From NCBI RefSeq assembly GCF_023169885.1, contig NZ_AP025516.1:3823501-3887500 (forward strand): a stretch of 64,000 bases of DNA, written 5' to 3'. Each line of letters opens with the position of its first letter. The first letter of the stretch is position 1. The notes below the pieces were generated by a model. It was not told where the DNA came from and made no database searches. It saw only the letters and a program-made list of their open reading frames with translations. A program made the position numbers and the translations under genes. The stretch comes from Desulfofustis limnaeus. Lineage in GTDB: Bacteria; Desulfobacterota; Desulfobulbia; Desulfobulbales; Desulfocapsaceae. Positions 17,061-25,440 of this stretch are shown here, in pieces.

Positions 17061-17612
17061 ATGAAACAACCGTTCATGAACTATCAGGGCAACCGTCCGG
17101 ATCTTGGTGACGGCGTCTTTCTCGCCCCCGGATCACGAGTTATCGGCAGGGTCCGGATCGGCAGGGACAGCTCGGTATTCTACAACTCGGTGGTGCGCGG
17201 CGATGTGAATGGCATCGTCATCGGCAGTCGCACCAACATCCAGGACAACTGCACCCTGCACGTCACCGGGAGAAGCGGCCTGAGTGTCGGTGACGGGGTG
17301 ACCGTCGGTCACAACGCCATCCTGCACGGCTGCTCCGTCGGCAACAACGTGCTGGTGGGCATGGGGGCGATCATCCTTGATGATGCGGTGATCGGTGAGG
17401 ATTCCATCGTCGCCGCCGGCAGCCTGGTCCCTCCCGGCAAGCACTATCCGCCCGGCTCCTTGATCATGGGCAGCCCGGCAGCGGTGATCCGGCCGCTGCG
17501 CGACGACGAGCGGGAACGCAACCGGGCCTCGGCGGCGCATTACGTGGAGGTCAAGGACAGCCATCTGCGCGAGTTGGCAAAGGCCGCTGCGGACCACCCG
17601 ATCAATCGATGA
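17061..17612 (+). CDS. Gamma carbonic anhydrase family protein
   Basis: Left-handed beta-helix protein of 183 aa (YrdA/PaaY/CaiE-type). Hexapeptide repeats run through residues 20-145. The three zinc histidines of the gamma class are all present: H67 (TLHV), H84 and H89 (VGHNAILHG). The catalytic role may be carbonic anhydrase, but many relatives have no detectable activity. AGGGG precedes the ATG. Its 3' end overlaps the convergent TRAP permease gene by 11 nt. Confidence 0.9.
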   Translation: MKQPFMNYQGNRPDLGDGVFLAPGSRVIGRVRIGRDSSVFYNSVVRGDVNGIVIGSRTNIQDNCTLHVTGRSGLSVGDGVTVGHNAILHGCSVGNNVLVGMGAIILDDAVIGEDSIVAAGSLVPPGKHYPPGSLIMGSPAAVIRPLRDDERERNRASAAHYVEVKDSHLRELAKAAADHPINR

Positions 17613-18849
17613 AGGCCAGGCTGAACCAGGGGAAATAGGTGATCAGCAGCAGGGTGATCAGCAGCAGGCCGAGAAATGGCAGGGTGGCCCGGTAGAGCTG
17701 AAAAACCGGCCGCCGGAACCGGTAGGAGGCGAGAAACAGGTTGAGGCCCACCGGCGGTGTCGAGTAGCCGATCTGCAGATTGGTCAAAAAGATGATGCCG
17801 AGATGAATGGGGCTGATCTCGTAGCCGGCAGCGATGGGTAGAATGAGCGGAACCACGAGGATCAGGGCGGAGAAGATATCGAGAAAGGAACCGACGATCA
17901 GCAGGAAGATGTTGAGCAGCAGCAGAAAGGTATACTTGCTGTCGATATAGCCGCTGATGAACGCGAAGAGCCGGCTCGGCACCTGCTGGTCCACCAGGAA
18001 GTTGGTAGAGGCCATCGAGGCGGCCAGAATCACCAAAATGCCGCCGAACAGCATCATGGACCGGCCCATCAGGGCCGGCAGCCGGGACAACGCAATATCC
18101 CGGTAGACAAACACCTCGACCACCAGCACGTAGAGGGCGGTAACCGCCGCCGCTTCGCTCGCCACCAGAAAACCGCCATAGATGCCGCCGAGAATGATGA
18201 ACGGCAGCGGCAGCTCCCAGATGCTCCGGCGCAGGACCTGCCGCGGGTCGAGCCGCTGGCTGTGGTGGTCGCGGCGGATGTCCGCGCCTGACCTGATGGC
18301 ATAGCCGCACAGCAAAATCAGCATGAGCAGGCCGGGCACCAGGCCGGCCAGAAACAACTGGTCGATCCTGGTTTCGGCGACCACGCCGTAGAGAATGAGC
18401 GGTAGGCTCGGCGGGAACAGGAGCCCGAGACTGCCCGACGAAGTGATCAAGCCGAGCGAGAACCGTTCGGAATACCCGTCTTTCAGCAGCGCCGGCAGCA
18501 ACAGGCCACCCAGGGCAAAGATGGTCACCCCGGAGGCTCCGGTAAAGGCGGTGAAAACCGCGCACACGATGAGCGAGACGACAGCCAGCCCGCCCGGCAG
18601 CCAGCCGAGCAGCAGCCGTGACAGGGCGAGGATACGCCCCGGGGCGCCGCTTTCCGAGAGCAGGGTCCCGGCAAAAATGAAAAGCGGCAGCGACACGAGC
18701 AGGGGTGTGTCGCCGAGCCGGGTCATCTCGATGATCACCACCGACGGGTCGATGCCCACGGAACTAAACGACAACAGTGCCAGGGCGGCGATGACGATGA
18801 ACAGCGGGGTCCCGATCAGGGCGAGGACGATGGCCAACACCTTGGTCAT
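17602..18849 (-). CDS. dctM: TRAP transporter large permease (DctM type)
   Basis: Inner-membrane protein of 415 aa with about 11-12 hydrophobic helices over its whole length: the ion-coupled transport subunit of a TRAP system. Signatures include FIFAGTLLSESGAPGRIL near the N-terminus, FTGASGVTIFALGGLL, and the SGSLGLLFPPSLPLILYG segment typical of DctM. It overlaps the dctQ stop by 4 nt, so dctQ and dctM are translationally coupled. It is the last gene of the tatT-dctP-dctQ-dctM cluster. Confidence 0.94.
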   Translation of the reverse strand: MTKVLAIVLALIGTPLFIVIAALALLSFSSVGIDPSVVIIEMTRLGDTPLLVSLPLFIFAGTLLSESGAPGRILALSRLLLGWLPGGLAVVSLIVCAVFTAFTGASGVTIFALGGLLLPALLKDGYSERFSLGLITSSGSLGLLFPPSLPLILYGVVAETRIDQLFLAGLVPGLLMLILLCGYAIRSGADIRRDHHSQRLDPRQVLRRSIWELPLPFIILGGIYGGFLVASEAAAVTALYVLVVEVFVYRDIALSRLPALMGRSMMLFGGILVILAASMASTNFLVDQQVPSRLFAFISGYIDSKYTFLLLLNIFLLIVGSFLDIFSALILVVPLILPIAAGYEISPIHLGIIFLTNLQIGYSTPPVGLNLFLASYRFRRPVFQLYRATLPFLGLLLITLLLITYFPWFSLAFID

Positions 18850-19367
18850 GACGCGGTCGGACCTCGTTTAACAAGAGATGCACCCACCTGCAGGACATTG
18901 AGCAGGAAGTGCAAAAAAATAGCGGTGAAGGCAAGGGGGAAGATCAGGTTCCAGATCCAGGTGGGCAACAAAAACAACCCACTGCCGCCGAATTCGTATT
19001 CGCTGCGGATAAACAAAAACGTGGCCCGGACGAGAAAGAAGGCAACCACCGTGGAAAAGAGGTTGGTCAGCAGCCGCAGCCAGCGAGCCGCCCGATCGTT
19101 CAACAGGTAGCCGACCACGTCCATGGAGATGTGATGGTCCCGGGCCGTGGCCAGCGCCGCGCCGAGCAGGCCGCCCCACAGCACCAGATAACGAAGCAGG
19201 GGATCCAGCCAGAGCAGCCCGCCCTGGGTCAGCCAGCGCAGCAGGATCTGATAGCAGGCGAGTACGATGATGGCGGACAAGACGAGCGTGAGCAGCGTTT
19301 CCTCGGCTCGGATCAGGATCCGCACCACCCGCCAGCGGCCCGTCTCTCTCTGTTCAGGGCTGGGCAT
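18846..19367 (-). CDS. dctQ: TRAP transporter small permease (DctQ type)
   Basis: Four-helix membrane protein of 173 aa. The segment DPLLRYLVLWGGLLGAALATARDHHISMDVVGYLL carries the DctQ family signature (W-x-x-x-x-GAxxAxRxxxHIxxD type). It pairs with DctM to form the TRAP permease. Its start overlaps the end of dctP by 14 nt and its end overlaps dctM by 4 nt. Confidence 0.92.
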   Translation of the reverse strand: MPSPEQRETGRWRVVRILIRAEETLLTLVLSAIIVLACYQILLRWLTQGGLLWLDPLLRYLVLWGGLLGAALATARDHHISMDVVGYLLNDRAARWLRLLTNLFSTVVAFFLVRATFLFIRSEYEFGGSGLFLLPTWIWNLIFPLAFTAIFLHFLLNVLQVGASLVKRGPTAS

Positions 19368-20388
19368 GGCCGACTGGCGTGCCCCGCAGGTGGTCCAATG
19401 AAGAGGCAGCCGCCTGGTAGATCTCTTCCGAAAAGGCTTGGCCGACCAGTTTTTCCACCGTCAGATCGCGATGCTTTTCCAGCGTTGCCACCGTCTCCGC
19501 CGCGGTCGGCACAAAGGTTACGCCCCGCTCCATCAGCACCTGGCGCGATTCGTCGTTGGACTGCCGGGTCTTGCTGATCAGATCGGGAAAATGGTTCGCT
19601 GCTGCCGCGGCGACGGCTGTCCGCTGCGCCTCGGACAATCGATCGAAGGCCTTGCCGTCCAGGATGAAAGCGCCGTAGGCGTAACCGTATGGCTGATCGG
19701 TGACGTATGGCGCGGAGGTGAACCATTGCAAAACGATCGAGCCGTACAGCGAGTTGAAGGCGGTGTCGATCAGTCCGGTCTGCAGAGAGGACAGCACGTC
19801 GGGGATGGTGAGCGAGATGGGGCTGATGCCGAGGCTTTCCAGAAAGCCGGCGCTGAGTGGATCGTTGGCGGGGGACCAGGCCTTGGCCAGCTTCAGGTCG
19901 TCGATGGTGGCGCGCGGTTTGTTGGAAAAGGTGTAGATGAAGCCGACCTCGGTCATCGCAACCAGGTGCAGTCCCTTGTCGGCAAAACGGCTGGTGAACA
20001 GCGGCTGCAGGTCGCGGCTGACCTGGTCCACCTCCTCGTAGGAGCGGAACAGGAAGGGAATGGCCATGATCCGGAAGTCGGGGACGATATCGGCAATCCC
20101 GGTCATGGTGAAACCGCCGCCGTGCAATTGGCCGACCCGCATCTTGCGGTACATGGCCCGGTCGTCGCCCATGACCCCGCCCGGGTAGATGCGAAACTCG
20201 ACGGAGCCGCCGGTTTTCTCGGTGACCTCGGCGGCGAATTCCTTGAACGAGTTCACCCAGACCGATCCTTCCGGGGCCAGGCTGGCGATTTTGAAGAGAT
20301 GCTCAGGCGCAGCCGGGGTCCCACGAGGGGAGCCGAGCAGGAAGAGAACGAGGCAAAAAGCGATAAGCCAAAAGGGCTGCCGTGACAT
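19354..20388 (-). CDS. dctP: TRAP transporter substrate-binding protein (DctP type)
   Basis: Periplasmic binding protein of 344 aa with an N-terminal signal peptide (hydrophobic core about 5-20, likely cut after PAA at about 27). The mature part starts FKIASLAPEGSVWVNSFKEFA, typical of DctP. The segment equivalent to the substrate-arginine region reads DLKLAKAWSPANDP, without the usual arginine of carboxylate-binding members, so the ligand may not be a simple C4-dicarboxylate. SLQTGLIDTAFNSLYGS matches the ALQTGVVDG family motif. It follows tatT, separated by 111 nt with a small hairpin. Ligand unknown. Confidence 0.92.
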   Translation of the reverse strand: MSRQPFWLIAFCLVLFLLGSPRGTPAAPEHLFKIASLAPEGSVWVNSFKEFAAEVTEKTGGSVEFRIYPGGVMGDDRAMYRKMRVGQLHGGGFTMTGIADIVPDFRIMAIPFLFRSYEEVDQVSRDLQPLFTSRFADKGLHLVAMTEVGFIYTFSNKPRATIDDLKLAKAWSPANDPLSAGFLESLGISPISLTIPDVLSSLQTGLIDTAFNSLYGSIVLQWFTSAPYVTDQPYGYAYGAFILDGKAFDRLSEAQRTAVAAAAANHFPDLISKTRQSNDESRQVLMERGVTFVPTAAETVATLEKHRDLTVEKLVGQAFSEEIYQAAASSLDHLRGTPVGHAQP

Positions 20389-20473
20389 GCTATACTCCTG
20401 TCGACGAAGTGAAAACCAAGCGTGTGGCGCACATTATACCCGTTTTCACGGCACGGTCACCGGGATCCGGATA

Positions 20474-20495
20474 AACCCTGATGATCTTCAGGGTT
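20474..20495 (-). repeat. Small inverted repeat between tatT and dctP
   Basis: AACCCTGA (20474-20481) and TCAGGGTT (20488-20495) form an 8-bp perfect stem with a 6-nt loop, in the 111-nt gap between the two genes. It may attenuate or process the tatT-dctP mRNA and so raise the binding-protein dose relative to tatT. Confidence 0.35.
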
Positions 20496-20499
20496 CCCT

Positions 20500-21396
20500 T
20501 CAGCCCCCCGCGAAATAATCTTCGGCCAGGAGCTGGCGAGCCTTGCGCTTGGCGATCTGGTTGAGCAGCGTGTGCTCCGGTTGTTGTTCCAGCGGAAAAT
20601 CGAGAACCTCCTGCAGCAGGCGGTCATGCAACTCACGGTCGAAGACCATCCGGGCGTAGGTCTGGGCGTAAGAGGCCTGGACCAGCAGCAGGGACCGGCC
20701 GGACAGTTCCAGGGCGCGTTCGAAATGGAACCGGCTCCGCTCCGGGTCGCCGCCGGCCATGGCCGGCTTGGTTCCGTAGAGGACGCCGAAAAATAGATGG
20801 GCGCTGCCGTTTTGCACGGTTTCATCGAGTTCGAGGGTTTTCGCCATCAGCTGTTCGACGATCGGCAGGTCGGCCATGGCCGCCGGAGCCCCTTGCTGCT
20901 GCCCGATCCAGGCCAGCCAACCGGAGGCGGCCCAGAACAGGGGAAGGGCGTCACCGGCTGTCAGCACGTGAAGGGCAGCGTCGAGAGATTTCGGGTCCTG
21001 CGGCGACAGGTCATCGGGCGAAAGCGTCGCCAGTAAGCGCTGGCCGTAGAGCTTGGCTTTTTCTCCCAGGGCCTGGCGTCGTTCGAGCGGTGCCCGGCAC
21101 GACTCGAGGGCGGCGATCGACCCGCTGTAGGATTGGGCGCCGAGCAACAACAACTGACGATTGTCCGGGGCCGATTCGATGAGTGAGTCGATCATCAACA
21201 GGTAGGCGGCGGCCCCCTCGCACACCAGCTCCACGTCTTGCTGGCGCTGCAGGTTTCCCACTGCCGGTTTGATGACGGTGCCGGTGAGCAGGGTCGTACA
21301 GCCGGACAGGAGCAGGCTGCCGCACAGCAGCAAGAAAGCACCGTATCGTAAGAGGTTGGGCACCGGTCGACGATCGGTCATGATGAACATGTCCAT
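20500..21396 (-). CDS. tatT: TatT-like TPR lipoprotein associated with a TRAP transporter
   Basis: Lipoprotein of 298 aa. The signal has a lipobox LLLSGC (Cys at about residue 33), followed by alpha-helical TPR-like repeats such as DPERSRFHFERALELSGRSLLLVQASYAQTYARMVF. This matches the T_P0956/TatT component (PF16811) of TPR-associated TRAP transporters, where a TatT trimer binds the DctP-like protein in the periplasm. The gene is upstream of dctP, dctQ and dctM on the same strand, as expected. Start 21396 is likely; ATG 21381 (residue 6) is possible. Confidence 0.85.
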   Translation of the reverse strand: MDMFIMTDRRPVPNLLRYGAFLLLCGSLLLSGCTTLLTGTVIKPAVGNLQRQQDVELVCEGAAAYLLMIDSLIESAPDNRQLLLLGAQSYSGSIAALESCRAPLERRQALGEKAKLYGQRLLATLSPDDLSPQDPKSLDAALHVLTAGDALPLFWAASGWLAWIGQQQGAPAAMADLPIVEQLMAKTLELDETVQNGSAHLFFGVLYGTKPAMAGGDPERSRFHFERALELSGRSLLLVQASYAQTYARMVFDRELHDRLLQEVLDFPLEQQPEHTLLNQIAKRKARQLLAEDYFAGG

Positions 21397-21622
21397 GAAA
21401 AAGGGCAGCTACGGCAAAAAAACTCACTGCCGCTACTATGCTTCATCGGACGGCAGGCGTCAATATCCGGCCGCTCCGGGAAGACCGAATTTCCGGCCGG
21501 CCGCGCGTGCCGCCTGCCACCCGGCTGGGCGCCTCACCGTTAAATAGAGATGGACGGAAACGGTCAAACCGGCTAGGTTTAAAGGGTAAACTGACAAGAA
21601 TCATGAAGAGGGAGAGCAACCC

Positions 21623-21970
21623 ATGGTGGAACGACGTCTGTTGAGCACGACCATTCTGGGCGTGGCGGTCCTGGCGATGCTGGTGCTGTCCGGCTGCGCC
21701 TCGTCCAACAAATACGGCGCCGCGAAAATCGGCAGCATCCCGGAGGGGGCGGAGATCGTCAACCTCAAGGATCAGAGCCATCTCGGCATGACCCCGGCCA
21801 AAGTATTGTTCCCCGGAGAACCGGATACCGCTGAGTTTGTCACCATTCAGCTGCGCAAACCGGGTTATATCGACCGCATCACCTCCTTCTGGGTCAACCG
21901 CAAGCATGGCAGTCCGGAAGCCGCCGAAGCAAACGCCATCGATGTCAAGGTGGAACTCGAAAAACAATGA
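21623..21970 (+). CDS. Small PEGA-like lipoprotein
   Basis: Lipoprotein of 115 aa: signal helix at residues 10-22 and lipobox VLSGC (Cys about 25). The remainder (IGSIPEGAEIVN...LGMTPAKVLFPG...VTIQLRKPGYID) is a PEGA-type beta domain, which is thought to bind or stack on envelope surfaces. GAGGGAGAG precedes the ATG. It is the first of four plus-strand envelope genes ending in the TolB-like fusion. The 226 nt upstream, shared with divergent tatT, hold no gene and no clear promoter. Confidence 0.8.
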   Translation: MVERRLLSTTILGVAVLAMLVLSGCASSNKYGAAKIGSIPEGAEIVNLKDQSHLGMTPAKVLFPGEPDTAEFVTIQLRKPGYIDRITSFWVNRKHGSPEAAEANAIDVKVELEKQ

Positions 21971-21986
21971 TCACGGTACATTACCA

Positions 21987-22349
21987 ATGAATATGCGATC
22001 AAGTCTCAGGCCGCTGGCTCTGTTCGCCCTGGTGGTGGCGGCAGGTTTTCTGACCGGGTGTTCCTCGAAGCAACCGCTGCAATTCAGGGTCCATACCGAC
22101 CCGGAAGGGGCGCACGTTATCTATCGGCAGGATAACCTCTCCTGGATTTATCTCGGTGTCACGCCGCTGGATGTGGTGGAGGTGGTTTCCGACGAGCGGC
22201 TGGAAGAGGAAAACACCCTCAGCCTCAAGGTGATGCGCTGCGGTTACCTCGATCAGGAGAAACAGTGGACCGGCGAGGCCCTGGTGGATGAGATCGAGGA
22301 GAAGGGAGAGGTCTTCTGGACACCGCGGCTGATCAAAAACGTCGAGTGA
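21987..22349 (+). CDS. Second small PEGA-like lipoprotein
   Basis: Protein of 120 aa from ATG 21987 (MNMRSSLRPLALF); ATG 21993 is an alternative. Signal helix 8-22 and lipobox FLTGC (Cys about 25), then a PEGA-like domain (VHTDPEGAHVIYRQ...YLGVTPLDVVEV...LKVMRCGYLDQEK). It starts 16 nt after the previous lipoprotein and resembles it in plan, suggesting an old duplication. pal follows directly. The function is unknown but the context is outer-membrane maintenance. Confidence 0.78.
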   Translation: MNMRSSLRPLALFALVVAAGFLTGCSSKQPLQFRVHTDPEGAHVIYRQDNLSWIYLGVTPLDVVEVVSDERLEEENTLSLKVMRCGYLDQEKQWTGEALVDEIEEKGEVFWTPRLIKNVE

Positions 22350-22350
22350 G

Positions 22351-22953
22351 ATGGTGGTGAGCGCTATGATGGGCATGCGACAAGCAATCAGGCTGTTGGT
22401 GGCGGCGAGCGTCTGTCTGCTGCTGATCGGTGGATGCGGGAAAAAGGATGTGGACATGAAGCCGGAGGGCAATCTGCTCGGCGGTGCCGCCGAGCAGAGC
22501 GGCCAACCCGATGCGGGGACGTTTACGTCCGGTGATCTGGAATCGCTGGAGAAGACCGGCGTCAACCCGTTGCTCCCCGATACCACCTCCGATGAATACA
22601 AGGCGGTCTACGGCCGGTCGACAGCCCCCCTGTATCCGGTCTTCTTCAGCTTCGACAGCAGCGTGATCGAGCCGGATCAGTATGACAACCTGAACAGCAG
22701 CGGCGCCCACCTGCTGGTCAACGCGCAGGCCCGGCTGGTCGTCGAAGGCAATTGCGACGAGCGCGGCACCGCCGATTACAACATGGCTCTGGGCGAACTT
22801 CGGGCGCTCAATGTCAAAAAATACCTGGTCAATCTCGGCGTTGCCGAGAGCCGGATCAAAACCATCAGCTACGGCTCCGAGCGGCCACTCTACCCCGGCC
22901 ACGACGAGGAATCCTGGGCGATGAACCGCCGCGTTGATCTGGTGATGCCGTAA
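22351..22953 (+). CDS. pal: Peptidoglycan-associated lipoprotein Pal
   Basis: Pal-type lipoprotein of about 200 aa. The lipobox reads LIGGC (Cys about 30) and the OmpA-like peptidoglycan-binding domain covers residues 90-200: VFFSFDSSVIEP, VEGNCDERGTADYNMALGELRA, and the C-terminal SWAMNRRVDLVM. It anchors the outer membrane to peptidoglycan within the Tol-Pal system. The start is uncertain, because ATG 22351 is only 1 nt after the previous stop and ATGs at 22366, 22369 and 22375 are in frame. Its partner here appears to be the next gene, a TolB-like fusion, rather than a separate tolB. Confidence 0.9.
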   Translation: MVVSAMMGMRQAIRLLVAASVCLLLIGGCGKKDVDMKPEGNLLGGAAEQSGQPDAGTFTSGDLESLEKTGVNPLLPDTTSDEYKAVYGRSTAPLYPVFFSFDSSVIEPDQYDNLNSSGAHLLVNAQARLVVEGNCDERGTADYNMALGELRALNVKKYLVNLGVAESRIKTISYGSERPLYPGHDEESWAMNRRVDLVMP

Positions 22954-22977
22954 GGGGAGCCGGTTATCTCGTTGTTC

Positions 22978-25053
22978 ATGGCAATCTCGCGGCAGCGGCT
23001 GTACCAGATCGTACCGCGGCTGATCCTGTCCGGTGCGGTATCGGCAGCGCTGCTCGGCGTGCTGATCCACTTCAGCCTTTCTTCCGCCGAACCGGCGATC
23101 TGGTCCAGCCTGGTCGGGATCCTGAGTTCGTTTTCGCTCTGGTTCGTCCTGCTCTACACCGTGCTGTTGCTGATCAGATCGGTTCTGCAGGCACTGCGCT
23201 ATCGCATGCTGCTGCTCACCGCCGAGGGGACGGCCCCGTCGCTCTTTCATCTGCTGCTGGTGACCATGAGCCGCAACATGTTCGTCGATATGCTGCCGGC
23301 CCGGCTCGGCGAATTGATCTATATCGCCATGCTCAACCGCGGTTATCGGGTGAGCGCCCAGGCCTGCGTGTCTTCGCTCGCCATCAGTTTCGTCTTCGAC
23401 CTGGTCGCTCTTGCCGTTCTCATCGTGGTCCTGCTTTTCGGCCAGCTGTTCGCCGGTAACCTGCAACCGTGGCTGGCCGGGGCGCTGGTGGTCCTGATGC
23501 TCCTGATCGGCGTGCTGCTGGTGCTGCTCTTTCCAACCCTGGCGGTAATGACGCGGTTGCTGAAAAAACGAGTCTCCACCGCCGGCCGCATGATGGAGCG
23601 ACTGATAGGTCTGCTCGAGAGGATCCGGCAGGCCCTCGACGACACCCGGCACGCCGGTATTGCCGGCCGAGTGCTCGGCTTGTCCGTCGGTATCCGGATT
23701 GCCAAATACCTGGGGATGTATTGTCTGTTCGCCGGCGTGGTGCAGACAGCGTTCCCCGAACTGACTACTCGCCTCCTCGTGGTCCTGCCGGCCTTGATCG
23801 GCGCCGAGGCCGGCGCCAGCCTGCCGGTTCCCGCCTTCATGGGGTTCGGCACCTACGAGGCGGCGGGCATGCTGGCGCTGGTGGCGCTCGGGGCGACCCA
23901 GGCCACCTCCTTTCTGGTCATGCTGGCCATGCACGTGATCAGCCAGATGGTCGACTATCTGTTCGGCATTACCGGGGTGTTGCTCTTCTTGTTCAAATCG
24001 CAGGTCCTACCCCCGGTGGTTGGGGTCGGCAGAACCTCGCGCCGCTGGCCGGTGATCCTGCTGCTTTCGCTGTTGCTGGGCGCTGCCGTTCTCTTCGCGG
24101 CCTTCGAATACCGCAAGATCGCCAAGCGGGGGGCGATCCAGGCGCCGCCCCAGGGCGAGTCGGTGGCGCCGCAGGAACTGCCGGGCCGGGAGCTGCTCGG
24201 TGATCTCGATGGTTTTGTGGTGTGGAGCTCAAACCGCGCCGGCAGTCACGACATCTACCGGTTGTCGTTGCCTGACGGGCGGATCAGCAGGCTGACCAGC
24301 GATCCCCACACCGATTACTACCCGCGCATCTCCCCCGACGGGAAACGAATTGTCTTCGCCCGCTCCCACGAGCCGTGGGTCTCGCAGCGCAACGTCTACC
24401 CGTGGGACGTTTGGTTGCTCGACCTGGAGACCGGCGAAGAACGACGCATCGCCCGTAACGGCACGGTGCCCACCTGGTCCGGGGACGGCAAACGGGTCTT
24501 TTTTCAGCGCCAGGCCACCGAAGTGGTTGCATTGAACCTCGCCAGCGGCAAAGAGCAGGTCCTCTACAAAGCCGGCGATACGGTGGCCGTACCGCCCAAA
24601 ACCGAGCTGCAGACGCCGGATCTGAGCCGCCGCGGCGACCGGCTTGCCGTAACCTTTCGCCAGACCATGCGGGCCACCGCCGTTGTCGAGCCGGACGGGA
24701 CAACGAGGCAGATCGGCAAGGGCTGCCAGCTGAACTGGGGGCCGGATGACGCCTACCTGTACCGGATCGACGACGGTGGACGGATGGGCAACTCGCTGTA
24801 TCGCATCGATCCCACGTCCTATGAGGCCACCCGCTGGTTCGACGCCCCCGGCGCCTGGAGCCACGAGTACTTCCCCCGGGTGGCGGCCACCGGCGACGTG
24901 TTGGTCTACGGTGCCAGCGCCGAGGGACACGAGCATGACACCGCCGACTATGAGATCTTCCTGTGGTTCATCGACCAGCCGGAGACACAGACGGTGCGCT
25001 TGACCTACCACACCGGCAACGACTGCTGGCCGGATATCTTCCTGCGCCGGTGA
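22978..25053 (+). CDS. UPF0104/LPG-synthase-type membrane domain fused to TolB-like beta-propeller
   Basis: Protein of about 691 aa (ATG 22978; TTG 22972 is possible, with no strong ribosome site for either). Residues 1-350 form a membrane domain with about eight helices and the flippase-like motifs of the lysylphosphatidylglycerol synthase TM family (RNMFVDMLPARLGELIYI; PALIGAEAGASLPVPAFMGFGTYEA). After one more helix (about 357-373), residues 400-691 hold PD40/TolB propeller repeats such as LTSDPHTDYYPRISPDGKRIVFARS. No lysyl-transfer domain is visible. The fusion sits right after pal, so it may link Pal to a lipid-handling membrane protein; this is an inference. Confidence 0.8.
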   Translation: MAISRQRLYQIVPRLILSGAVSAALLGVLIHFSLSSAEPAIWSSLVGILSSFSLWFVLLYTVLLLIRSVLQALRYRMLLLTAEGTAPSLFHLLLVTMSRNMFVDMLPARLGELIYIAMLNRGYRVSAQACVSSLAISFVFDLVALAVLIVVLLFGQLFAGNLQPWLAGALVVLMLLIGVLLVLLFPTLAVMTRLLKKRVSTAGRMMERLIGLLERIRQALDDTRHAGIAGRVLGLSVGIRIAKYLGMYCLFAGVVQTAFPELTTRLLVVLPALIGAEAGASLPVPAFMGFGTYEAAGMLALVALGATQATSFLVMLAMHVISQMVDYLFGITGVLLFLFKSQVLPPVVGVGRTSRRWPVILLLSLLLGAAVLFAAFEYRKIAKRGAIQAPPQGESVAPQELPGRELLGDLDGFVVWSSNRAGSHDIYRLSLPDGRISRLTSDPHTDYYPRISPDGKRIVFARSHEPWVSQRNVYPWDVWLLDLETGEERRIARNGTVPTWSGDGKRVFFQRQATEVVALNLASGKEQVLYKAGDTVAVPPKTELQTPDLSRRGDRLAVTFRQTMRATAVVEPDGTTRQIGKGCQLNWGPDDAYLYRIDDGGRMGNSLYRIDPTSYEATRWFDAPGAWSHEYFPRVAATGDVLVYGASAEGHEHDTADYEIFLWFIDQPETQTVRLTYHTGNDCWPDIFLRR

Positions 25054-25123
25054 GCGCCTGTCTTGTCGCGGGCAAGACGCCCAGCTGCCAAGAAACCGGC
25101 ATATAAAAAGCAGCGACCTACCA

Positions 25124-25164
25124 TTGACAGAAGTGGCGCGGGTGATGTACATTTTAGGTGTACA
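25124..25164 (+). promoter_or_regulatory. Promoter and probable operator of the toxin-antitoxin pair
   Basis: TTGACA (25124-25129) and TACATT (25148-25153) form a sigma70-type promoter with an 18-nt spacer. Two identical TGTACA hexamers (25146-25151 and 25159-25164) overlap and follow the -10 box, 13 nt apart, which is the pattern expected for an antitoxin-bound operator. The antitoxin ATG is 33 nt further on. Confidence 0.55.
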
Positions 25165-25197
25165 CTAACTAACACCACAAAAACAGGTGCCACTCCC

Positions 25198-25440
25198 ATG
25201 CAGAAGGTAAATGTCAAAGAAGCGCGTCGAGAAATCAGCCGGCTGCTTGACGAGGTGCAGGGGGGCGGCGAAGTCATTATCTGCAGAAGAGGGAAACCGG
25301 TGGCACGTTTGACCCGGGTTGACCAACGATGCACGAAGGCGCTGCGGTTTCCCGACCGCAAAGCGTTCAGGGCCGGCTTGCCGGAGACGAAAAGTACGGG
25401 AGCGGTGTTGGTGCGGGAATTGAGAGATGAACGAGGCTGA
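25198..25440 (+). CDS. Phd/YefM-type antitoxin
   Basis: Antitoxin of 80 aa from ATG 25198; the upstream part of the open frame overlaps the promoter and is not translated. MQKVNVKEARREISRLLDEVQ and EVIICRRGKPVARL are typical of the PhdYeFM_antitox family (PF02604): N-terminal DNA-binding dimer domain, C-terminal toxin-binding tail. The toxin gene starts 14 nt before this stop codon. The usual behaviour is autorepression with the toxin; the TGTACA pair upstream is the likely site. Confidence 0.85.
   Translation: MQKVNVKEARREISRLLDEVQGGGEVIICRRGKPVARLTRVDQRCTKALRFPDRKAFRAGLPETKSTGAVLVRELRDERG

Noticed and set aside
22333-23934. 533-codon minus-strand frame opposite pal and the TolB-like fusion
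   Set aside because: It is rich in His, Gln, Arg and Gly with no domain, a typical shadow of GC-rich coding DNA on the other strand.
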